64,000 bases of DNA from Hyperoodon ampullatus. Its lineage: Eukaryota > Chordata > Mammalia > Artiodactyla > Ziphiidae. This document shows positions 55,040 to 64,000 of this stretch, piece after piece; positions within the stretch are counted from its first letter, which is position 1; the number at the start of each line of letters is the position of its first letter. The translations under genes and the position numbers were made by a program. The notes under the pieces are model-generated. The model saw nothing but the letters and a program-made list of their open reading frames with translations, was not told the DNA's origin and did not search any database. The DNA lies in assembly GCA_949752795.1 (NCBI GenBank), contig OX457056.1, positions 203,485,654 to 203,549,653 of the forward strand. The letters are read 5' to 3'.

Positions 55040-55520
55040 CCCCCACCCAAAGCGAAGACCTCGCGGTGTGCCCGAACCAGGAAACGGGCGGATTCTAGGC
55101 CAGCCCCACAAAACGGAGCCGCCAGGTTCGAGGCCGGGTTCCCCTCCACACCCACCTTCCAAAACGAACAGACCCCGCTGCAAGTGTCCTTCAACTGACG
55201 AAGATACTCCTCAGCCCCGCCGGAAGAAGCCGCCTCCCTCGCAAACGTTCAACGGGCCTTACGGATTCGGCCCTCCGTGCCGACTGGCTACGGCTCTAAG
55301 TCCCGCCCTTCCGCTTCCTGTCTCTAAATGGCTCCCCCCCCCCTACCCCGCCCCGCCCTATAGGACTCGGTACAGCATACCGAAGGAGGCTTTGAGCCCG
55401 CCCACGCTTCCGGAAGAGCAGCCTTGGGCTGCTGGTGTCTAGACTCCGCGTGTGTGATTACAGTGGCTCGGCCTCCGAAGCAGAAGTGCTGGCGTCCTGG
55501 GGCTGGTGAGTGGGGGTAAA
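55040..55520. promoter_or_regulatory. Bidirectional promoter of ATP5MK and PDCD11
   Basis: GC-rich region with ATP5MK transcribed left and PDCD11 right. ETS-type cores are visible: the palindrome cttccggaag at 55407-55416, ccggaag at 55220-55226, and cttcctg around 55314-55320. A likely first ATP5MK exon ends at a minus-strand donor GGAAG|GTGGG at 55156. The likely first PDCD11 exon ends at 55505 (GCTG|GTGAGT). No TATA box. Confidence 0.65.
55420..55505 (+). other. PDCD11: PDCD11 5' UTR exon 1 (probable)
   Basis: Non-coding GC-rich exon ending ctggggctg before gtgagtgggg. The start is uncertain. It splices to exon 2 at 56828, whose acceptor (ttttag) sits 20 bp before the ATG. Confidence 0.6.
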
Positions 55521-56827
55521 AGGCGACAAGGGTGGAAACTGAGTGGCTTCCAGGTCTGTCCCAGTACTAGGTCCTCTGGATCCCTGCCATGCACCCGCAG
55601 TGCCGGGTGAGTGGTTGGGCTCCGAAGCCGGCTCTGCTGGAGTGGTCCCTGTAACGTCAGAATATGTCCTCAGGAAGTAGCTCAAGGCCCTTCTTTGTCG
55701 CGGGATCAGTTTACTCTTTGAAGCTTCAGTTTCGCCTTGTCTGAAATGAGATTAAGGGTCAAATTCCTAATAAACTGGACGGCATTGCTTGTTCTATTTC
55801 TACCAAACACATCCATTCCTGATTCCAACTCCTAGGCTCCCTCTAGGTCTTCACCTCTTTCACAGTCTCAAGCCTTTTTAGATTCCTATTCCCAAGTGTC
55901 TCTCAGAACCAACCCCTATCTTCTATTCTCACTTTTAGCTATTCAGTAGTTCTGGTTCTTATGATTTCTCTGTTGTACTGCAGTTGAATCCTTGTACCCG
56001 GTGTACCTTCCTTCTGTCCTATTTCCCTGTCCAATCTATAGCCTGAAGTATATATCTTTTTTGTTACTTTCTGTCTTTCCCTCTTCTTAAGGCTCTGACT
56101 TGCCAAAGTGAACGTTAATCTATTCACACCTGATGAAAGATCTGACACAAAAAGCCCAACGTGTCTTTTAAAATTTAACTCCAATTATTATGCTTTATTC
56201 ACCTTGTAATCTAGTTGAACAGTTCTTCAAAGAAAGGCAAGAGCAAGCTTTTGAGCAGCTTGACAGACATATTGCTGGTGCTTATCGAAATAATTGTTTT
56301 TTTTTCCTATTTCCATGCTTTTTCTCGTATTCCTTCTGTTTTTCCCTTTCCACCTGTCAAAATTTTATTCATCTTTTAACATTCAGCTCAAACGCATCTT
56401 TTTTAGGAAGCTTTCCTCCTTTGCTGAAGCCTCATTATTCCTACCTCCTTGTTGATAGTTTATAATCTGATTTGTATTTTAGATAGTTTGCGTAATTGTT
56501 TTGTCTTCTTAAAAGTGTGCGTATTCTTTGAAGGTAGGGGGTTATGTATTCATCTGTGTATCTGTGACTTAACTGAAGCTGCTTAATGATATTTACTACA
56601 TTGAAACTAACTTCTTTTACTGGAGAAAAATGTGTGGACTTGTGGTTTTGAAACAAAGACCTTTGGAAAGATGAATTATGGATTATCTGTTGCCTGGCAT
56701 CAAACCATCCATTTCTTAGTCCTGAATGCTGTCCAGCACATTGGTGCTAGAAGGCTCTATCTCTTGCCCATTGATCACAACCTCGACACTAAGGATACAA
56801 CGCACCTATTCTTTGCATTGTTTTTAG
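55506..56827 (+). other. PDCD11 intron 1
   Basis: No repeat family recognised. Pyrimidine-rich stretches occur at 55850-56060 and 56300-56440. The 111-residue frame at 56632-56967 is the coding exon read back into the intron. Confidence 0.5.
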
Positions 56828-56847
56828 GACACCCAAACACGGCAACC

Positions 56848-59800
56848 ATGGAAGAAAGCTTCCCCCGAGGGGGTACAAGAAAGACCCACAAATCAGAGAA
56901 AGAGAAAGCTTTCCAGCAGTCATTTGAACAAGACAACTTATTTAATGTAAGTGGTGTGCTTTTTTGATAAGACTCACTGAACACTTTCTCTCTAGTGTCC
57001 TTATGGAGAATGAGCCTTGTTTGAGAATGTGTGATTTTCCAGATTGGATTCTTGTTGAAGTCTGCTTTTATAAATTAAACTTGTTAGAGAGTCCTTGCCA
57101 CCACAAGGCTATATCTTTTGAAGCATGGCATTTAGTATTTGAGTTTGCAGTGCCATTGTTTCTTTCTTTCTTTGGCCACGTCGCCCGGCTTGTGGGATCT
57201 TAATTCCCTGACCAGGGATCCAACCCGCGTCCTTGGCAGTGAAAGCACGGAGTCCTAACCACTGGACCGCTGGGGAATTCCCTGTTTCTTATTCTTAGAA
57301 ACTTACCATGTTGATTAAGGATGGAGAGAAAACAGTTTGATCACTGCATTTTTTTTTTTTTTTGGCGGTACGTGGGCCTCTCACTGTTGTGGCCTCTCTC
57401 GTTGCGGAGCACAGGCTCCGGACTCACAGGCTCAGCGGCCATGGCTCACGGGCCTAGCCGCTCTGCGGCACGTGGGATCTTCCCAGACCGGGGCATGAAC
57501 CCGTGTCCCCTGCATCGGCAGGCGGACTCTCAACCACTGCACCACCAGGGAAGCCCTGATCACTGCATTTTTGAATGAGGTTCTTGCTGTATAAAGTGAT
57601 CATAATTTGCAGTAGAATTTGAAATCTTCACCTAGAGTAGGTTGTGCTTCAAATGCTAGAGGGACGGTAACTAACATTTGATTGTATGGTCTCATGTCTA
57701 TTTTATGTAATCTTTCCAGCTGTACTGTGTAGTAGAGATCATCATTCCATGGTGAGGAACTGAGGCCCAGAGAGGTTATATAATTTAGCTGAAATCACAC
57801 AGCTTGTAATGGCGGGGATAGGAATTTAACTCGGGTCTTCGTAACTCCACCTTTTATTTTCTTGCACTGTTCCAAATTGCTTCTCCCAGCGGGGAACCCC
57901 AGTGCTCATCTCAGTCAAGGGAGGAAGAACACAGGAGAGAAGGGGCTTTGAAAACAGAGCGCGGATTTTGGTCAAAGGGAGAATTGGTGTCAGAACGGGA
58001 GATTGGCGTTGAGGCAGGAATGAAAGGAACAATTGGGAGTGGGGTGGAGTAGAAGGGAAACAAAGCAAGGTGACAGATGACCTAAAGTTGGAGGGAAAGG
58101 CTAGGATTACTGGTTTTTATTCTTTTGGATCTTTTGCCCCCTTTAGATTTCTACTGAAGAGGAATCCACCAAAAGGAAAAAGATCCAGAAAGAGCCAGCA
58201 AAAACAAAAAAGTTGAAAGTTGAAAAGAGAGAAAGCAGCAAGTTTGTAAGAGAGAAGTTTGAAATCCTTAGTGTGGAGGTTTGTCAAAGTTTTTTTTTCT
58301 TATTTTTAACATCTTTTTTGGAGTATAATTGCTTTACAGTGGTGTGTTAGTTTCTGCTTTATAACTGGTTTTGTTTTAAACAAACTCTTTGAGTTGCTTA
58401 AGTCTGTGTATGTCTTCTTCCTTTCCTCTTTCCTTTTTTCCTTCATTCTTTTCATATAAATATGTGTGTGTAGCTCATGTCTCTAGAACTTCTTCCAGTT
58501 TTGTTCAGAATTGAGCATTATTTCCTTCAATTATTAACCAGTGCCTGTGATCATGTGTTGTTTTTTTAGTTTTTCTTTTTAGCTGCTGAGTCCCTCATCC
58601 CGCCGATGCCCTCATGGAACTTGTGTTTTAGTAGAGTCGTAGGTTAGAACTGGCAATAACTTTAGCAATCACTCTAATTCTTCCCTTTCATTTCATAGAT
58701 GTGGAAATTATCTCAGAGAAGTGAAGCAGTCTTATTATGTTCCTTAAATTTTTAGATAACTCTGATACACATTAGTTGTAAAAAAAGAAAAAAAAAGTCA
58801 AATGATAGTGAAGGGAAAGATATAGATTCAGCCTGCAGAAGTATTTTCTTTGTCCTGTGTGCTACTTAAAAAAATAATTGTTTAACTTCATGCCAACATT
58901 AGAAAACTAAAAAATTTTCCATAAAAATGTGATTTCCGGTTTTTTTTGTAAAAATTTGAAAGTGCTGATAATACAAGCTCACACTCCCTCATGTTTGTAG
59001 ACACACAGAGCTGCATAGTGGTTGCGCCCTTTAGACCTGGCATGCACCCTCCAGACTGCCATTGTCTCCACTGACTTCTGTCCTGCATTGTGTTGCCTGC
59101 TAGGCCTTTGAGTTTGGGCTGCTTGGAATAAAGGAAAAGGCGAGAGTGCCCTCCAGCACCCTGCTGGAAACACTGTTGTATAATTTCGATCTTTCATCGT
59201 GCTCAGATGTGTGATGAGTGTACCGACATGTACACATATGTGTCTCGTAGCTTTTATATGTCAGAGTTGGGACTAGAAGCCAGAACCCCCCCCAACCTCC
59301 CCAATCATTGTTCTCTTCCCTGTTGTATACATTTCACTCTTCTCTTCTAGTCCCTGTGTGAGGGGATGCGGATTTTGGGTTGCGTGAAAGAGGTAAATGA
59401 ACTGGAACTGGTGATTAGTCTCCCCAACGGCCTCCAGGGGTGTGTGCAAGTGACTGAAATCTGTGATGCCTACACTGCAAAGCTGAATGAGCAGGTGGCA
59501 CAAGAAGAACCCCTGCAGGTAAGGGAAACCCGCATGAAATCTGTAACTGGAAATAAGTAGTACACCAACAAATGTAAAATGACAACTTTGCTAAGTGTTA
59601 AGAAGGAAGGGTACAAGGTACCAAGAGAGTTTATAATAGGGAAATTTTTTTTCTTTTCTTCTTCTTCTTTTTTTTTAAATAAGGGGATTTTGACTTAGCC
59701 CAGGGAACCTGGAAGACTTGCCTGAGGAAGGGATGCCTGAGCTGAGGTAGGAAGGATGAGGGTATGCTAGAGAAGGAAGGAAGGAAGGGGGTTCAGGCAG

Positions 59801-62800
59801 AAGGAGCCCGACATGCAGCAGAAGGCCAGTGTGGCTAGAGCAGAGAGAGCCGGGGAGAGTGGAGTGGGATGGGGCTGGAGGGCTGGGTGGAGGCCAGACC
59901 ACGTTTAGGGTTGTTTTTCTAGAATCAGTGGGAAGCCCTTGAAATGTTCTCACTGGGGTGGGTGCCATGTAGACAGCACAGAGAATGAATTGAAGAGGCA
60001 TGCGTAGCTGCTTAGAGACCAGTTAGGAGGCTGTTGTCGTAGTCTAGGCTCTGAGATTGATGGATTTACTGAGGGCTGAGGAGGTAAAGTCAGCGCTTAG
60101 TGATGAATTCCATATGGGTGGCAAGGCCGAGAGACGTGTCAGAGGTGAGTCCTAGGTTTCTGTTGAGCACGGCTTGACAGTTGGCCGTGCCATCCTGAGA
60201 CAGGAAACCCTGAAAGGGGACCTCGATTAGGAGAGATGATCATGATATGATTTTCTGTTATGTTGAGTTTGAGGTACAGTTGAGACAACCAGTAGATAGG
60301 TGATGCTGGAGCTCAGGGACGTTTGGGTTAGAAACATGAATGGGTGAGACTTCTTTGTATAGGTGGTAATTGAAGCTATGGAGGGGGAAGAAGTTGCTTA
60401 GAGGGAGCACATAGAGGGAGAAGAGACTGAAAGACCGAGCCTGGGGCAAATACTATATTTTAGTTGCTGGATAATAGGAGAGTTGCTGTCAGAAGAAGGT
60501 GGGACCAGAGACACAGAGAAGGAAGAAAGGTGAACGAAGGGTTGGAAGCCGGGAGGAAATGCTTAAGGAAGCAGCACCAGAGTTAAATGCTTTGTAAAGG
60601 TCACGTGAGAGAAGGACTGTAAAGTGGACTGTTGGGTTTAGCGACATGGAAGTCATTGGAGATTTTGTTGGGAGATCAAGTATGGAGTGATGGGGGTGGA
60701 ACTCAGATTGCAGTGAGCTGAAGAATGAGGAGAAGATGAGGAAGTAGAGACCGTAATTGTAGACGATTCTTTTAACACGTCATTTTACATCTGCCCATTG
60801 CGTGGAGATGTTTGGAGACCTTAAGCTGTAATCCAAGACTGTGACATGGCCACAGGCCGCTTCCTTTGTGGGTGAGCAGTTACTCTCTTCATCTGCCTTT
60901 TGGGCTCTTTGGGATCTGAGGATGAGAAACTGCTGAGCCAGGACCAGGCAATGAATTCTCAGTGCAGGGGAAGGGTACGTATCAGGTTTTTCTCATTTAT
61001 ATTCTGCAGGACCTGGTCAGCTTGCCTGAGCTCTTCTCACCTGGGATGCTGGTGAGATGTGTGGTGAGCAGTCTGGACATGACAAAGAGGGGCAAAAAGA
61101 ATGTCAAGCTGTCTCTGAACCCCAGAAATGTCAACAAAGTGCTGAGTGCTGAGGCCCTGAAACCCGGCATGGTACGTCTCTGGGGCCAGGGCAGAGGAGC
61201 AGGCAACTATGCCTTCTCCCTGTCCTGCCTCCTGGGGTGTGTCTAGACTACCTTTCACTTTCAGCTTAACTGTTACACATGGGGGTGCATGTTTTCCTGG
61301 GGGGAAGGTCGCCAGGGTACTTTGGGTACTTAATGGAAATTGAAGACTTGAACCTAATCACATTACCCTGGAGGGGAGAAAGGGAAAGCAAGTCCACGAT
61401 TTGCTGGTAGGGGAAAAAAAATGCTTCCAAGGAATCTTAGCAAGGCTAAGAAGGAGTTCCTTGAAGTGCCTTCTTTACCGAGACTTCTTCACAGATTAAG
61501 TCTTTTTCAGAGGCCACTGGCATTTGTGGGGAGAGCTTGAGGGCTGCTCTCTGAGAGCGAGAGACAGGGTAGACAGGGCAATTAGCCTGTCAGCCGTACT
61601 AATGGATGATCCACTACTGACTCTCCTAGTCCTATGCAGGTTCAGCAGAAATGTATCCCCACTCAGTGCCTCCAAGTCAAGTAGGTACAAAACACACTCA
61701 TATAAACTATACTCACTTAAGAGGAAGGAGATCAGTATGAGCTTGGAACGTTTGGTTAGAAGCGGTGGAGTTTGGACCAGGCCCTGAACGTTGGGTAGAG
61801 TGGGGAATAACAGTAAGCCAAGTTGTAGGAAATTGACAGGTATTGAGAGGCCGCTGTTTTTGGTTTTGGTTTTTTTTGCGGTACGCGGGCCTCTCACTGT
61901 TGTGGCCTCTCCCGTTGCGGAGCACAGGCTCAGCGGCCATGGCTCACGGGCCCAGCCGCTCCACGGCATGTGGAATCTTCCCGGACCGGGGCATGAACCT
62001 GCGTCCCCTGCATCGGCAGGCGGACTGTCAACCACTGTGCCACCAGGGAAGCCCAAGAGAGGCCGCTGTTTGACAGGTGCTGTTTTAGACACTTTCTCTG
62101 AAGAAATTTTCATAGCAACCCTGTGAGGCTGGTAGGTATCCCTCTTGTACATTTGAGAAAACAGACTGAACAAGGTTTAAGTGACTTAAGTGGCCAAACA
62201 ACAAATAGCTAGTAAGTGTCAGAGCCGGATTTGAATGCCACAGTGCTTCCCGTGAAAGGTAAAGGAGGTTGGCAGGATTGTGGGGGGAGACATCTTGGAG
62301 GTGCTTAGAAAAGACTTGATGACAGCTAGAAGGGTAGTTCTGGATTCTCATTAGTCATGGTGCTGAGAGTGCTGGCACTGCAAGGCCATCTGGTTTATCT
62401 CTTTGCATAACATGAAAGTCTTTCCTATCTTTTGAAAATCCTCCAGGGGAGAATCCCCTCTCTGTCATTCCATTATTCAACTCCTCTCTGTCTGGAAACC
62501 ATAAGCTCCTTCAAACCCTGGGAGAATTAAAGTTGATGTCTTTCCCTCTTCTATCCTGTAGTGGGACTGAGGTTTTTTTTCTTTTCTTTAAAAAAAATTT
62601 TTTTTAAGTATAATTAATGTACAATATTATACAAGTTACAGGTGTACGTTACAGTGATTCACAATTTTTAACGGTTATACTCCATTTATAGTTATAATAA
62701 AATATTGGCTATATTCCCTGTGTTGTAGGGATTGAGGTTTAAAGTTAAAAGTGAGAGGATGTGTGGGATTATGGGATGGTGGCAACAGTCATGTTTGGTA

Positions 62801-63674
62801 GTGGATGTTTGTTATGTGTCCCATGACCTTTGACTTTTGAACTTTTGGGAATGCTTTGCCTTCCTCCAGCTGCTCACGGGCACTGTGTCCAGCCTGGAAG
62901 ACCATGGCTATCTAGTGGACATTGGTGTTAGTGGGGCCAGAGCTTTTCTGCCACTGCAGAAAGCCCAGGAGTACATCCAACAGAAGAACAAAGGTAAGAG
63001 GAAGAAGAGTGACCAGTCCATGGTAGTGAGGTGGTATATGGGGGGGTTATATTTAAATGCCACTTTGGTGAGTAAAATGCAGAATGCTGACCCTGAAGCA
63101 TGTTTGGCTTTGCTAAAATCAACTGTTAATCTTAGGTGATAGAAAAAGGGAGGTGTGTGAAGGGTCAGGGAGTGGCAGTCTCATTAAGATCTGATGGACC
63201 AGTTTCACTTTTTCTCACTTAGAAGATTCCGCTGAAATTGGGCCCCCGGAGCCTCTGAACCAGTACTCTCCCGCCTTGTTGAGGTTTTCGTATTTTTGTG
63301 TGGTAGTTGATTCCAGATCATTCAGGGTCATTTCACGCCCTTCTTGTAGTTGGTCCCTGAGAAATTGGGAGTATGGGGAGTATTGCATGGTAACTGGGCA
63401 AGTAGGCCATGGATCTCTCAGGTATCACTCGAGCCCAAGTTCAAAGACCTTCTCATAATAGCTATTTTTCATTTTGGGGGCTGGACTTGCAGGTGCTAAA
63501 TTGAAGGTGGGTCAGTACCTGAACTGCCTTATTGAAGAGGTGAAAGGCAACGGAGGAGTTGTTAGTCTGTCTGTTGGTTACTCAGAAGTTTCTGCTGCCA
63601 TTGCTACTGAGGAGCAAAACTGGACCCTCAACAGCTTGTTACCAGGACTGGTAGTCAAAGCCCAGGTACAGAAG
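56848..63674 (+). CDS. PDCD11: PDCD11 (RRP5 homologue), first six coding exons
   Basis: Nucleolar rRNA-processing factor (human RRP5 homologue, also ALG-4/NFBP) needed for 18S rRNA maturation; its array of S1 domains binds pre-rRNA. Coding parts: 56848-56946, 58147-58278, 59351-59518, 61010-61171, 62870-62993, 63493-63674, with acceptor AG and donor GT at each border. 289 codons of a protein of about 1870 residues in human. An N-terminal Lys/Glu-rich segment ([20 protein letters not shown]), probably a nucleolar signal, is followed by S1 domain 1 in exons 4-5 ([20 protein letters not shown]) and S1 domain 2 in exons 6-7 ([20 protein letters not shown]). The ATG has an ACCATGG context. Compared with the human start as I recall it (MANLEESF), three residues (ANL) are absent. 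The donor after the second coding exon is GTTTGT. The gene continues past the right edge. Confidence 0.96.
57166..57282 (-). repeat. Short CHR-type SINE in PDCD11 intron 2
   Basis: Inverted: ctaaccactggaccgctggg head. tgtttctt at 57158-57165 and 57283-57290. Confidence 0.9.
57351..57556 (-). repeat. CHR-type SINE, long GC-rich subtype, in PDCD11 intron 2
   Basis: Poly-T then gcggtacgtgggcctctcac to accaccagggaagccc. The target repeat tgatcactgcattttt occurs on both sides (57338 and 57557). Confidence 0.93.
57660..57860 (-). repeat. MIR SINE, inverted
   Basis: gaggaactgaggcccagaga, aatcacacagcttgtaatgg, aatttaactcgggtcttcg. Confidence 0.8.
58310..58362 (-). repeat. L1 3'-end fragment
   Basis: ttttggagtataattgcttt and gtgttagtttctgctttata, the inverted L1 tail; about 30 bp after the PDCD11 donor at 58279. 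Confidence 0.75.
59690..60770 (+). repeat. Ancient interspersed repeat in PDCD11 intron 4
   Basis: gcctgaggaagggatgcctg, aggccagtgtggctagagca, agtgggaagcccttgaaatg, gagaccagttaggaggctgt, gtgagtcctaggtttctgtt. Same family as 19850-21170 and 38770-40440. Family name not assigned. Confidence 0.55.
61860..62056 (-). repeat. CHR-type SINE with internal deletion, PDCD11 intron 5
   Basis: Inverted copy lacking the ccggacgcgcag-type internal segment. gagaggccgctgttt at 61845-61859 and 62057-62071. A 225-residue minus-strand frame across it is an artefact. Confidence 0.92.
62085..62260 (-). repeat. MIR SINE, inverted
   Basis: agcaaccctgtgaggctggt, tttgagaaaacagactgaac, aaatagctagtaagtgtcag. Confidence 0.75.
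62590..62725 (-). repeat. L1 fragment
   Basis: taattaatgtacaatattat, acaggtgtacgttacagtga and tatagttataataaaatatt; inverted old L1 end, 145 bp before PDCD11 coding exon 5. Confidence 0.65.
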
Positions 63675-63751
63675 GTAAGCCGTTCATTGTTACTACTATT
63701 TTCTAAAATAAAAATAATTTTTATTAAAATTTTTATTAAAATAGTACGTGC

Positions 63752-63990
63752 ACACAGTCTAAAAGAGTGCTGTCCAGTAGGGTAGCCCCTGGTCCCATGT
63801 GACCATTAAGCACTGGAAATGTAGCCAGTACCACGTGTTGAAATGATAATATTTTGCCTATAGTGGGTTAAATAAACTATTAAAATAAATTTCAGCTGTT
63901 TCTTTGTAATTTTTACAGTGTGACTGCTAGGAAACTTAAAATTACATATGTGGCTTATATTTCTCTTGGACAGTGCTGATCTAAAAGGTC
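63752..63990. repeat. hAT-type MITE at the right edge of the window
   Basis: gtgctgtccagtagggtagc on the left and ggacagtgctgatct on the right form inverted ends. The middle carries cattaagcactggaaatgta. Within the PDCD11 intron that runs off the window. Confidence 0.7.
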
Positions 63991-64000
63991 AAATAGTATT

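Noticed and set aside
61496..62173. 225-residue minus-strand open frame
   Set aside because: It runs through a CHR-type SINE and intron sequence of PDCD11; the SINE-derived part recurs in many copies and there is no conserved domain.

Overview
The window is mammalian nuclear DNA and almost certainly cetacean, most likely a toothed whale. More than twenty tRNA-derived SINEs carry the CHR-type head (cttccctggtggcgcagtgg) and B box (ggttcgwrccc). There are also cetartiodactyl L1 3' ends, a mariner remnant with a gggttggccaaaaagtt-type terminus, old MIR/L2, MER5/MER20/Tigger-like DNA elements and ERV LTRs. Genes have many exons with GT-AG introns. The organism call rests on SINE sequence recognised from memory.

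The gene order PCGF6(-) - TAF5(+) - ATP5MK(-) with MIR1307(-) - PDCD11(+) matches human 10q24.33. From left to right: 1-16281 is the 5' part of PCGF6 on the minus strand (coding exons 1-7; the last exons lie beyond the left edge). 16424-35790 is a repeat-packed intergenic tract of about 19 kb, which includes a homeobox fragment resembling one exon of DBX1. 35899-49153 is the complete TAF5 gene (11 coding exons, 800 codons plus stop). Its 3' end meets that of ATP5MK tail to tail near 49,98x. ATP5MK codes for 58 residues in two exons (51464-51728, minus), and its long 5' intron holds the conserved mir-1307 hairpin. A GC-rich divergent promoter near 55,150-55,500 appears to serve both ATP5MK and PDCD11. 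PDCD11 follows on the plus strand, with its first six coding exons (289 codons) inside the window.

Functionally the genes are housekeeping or chromatin genes without a shared pathway: a Polycomb PRC1.6 subunit, a TFIID scaffold, a small ATP-synthase subunit, a microRNA and an S1-repeat rRNA-processing factor. Exon coordinates were derived by reading splice sites and checking that phases close. No bacterial-type feature, CRISPR array or new multi-gene system is present. The less ordinary items are the homeobox exon fragment, stacked SINE insertions sharing target sites, the interleaved polyadenylation signals of TAF5 and ATP5MK, and the microRNA inside a short-protein gene.
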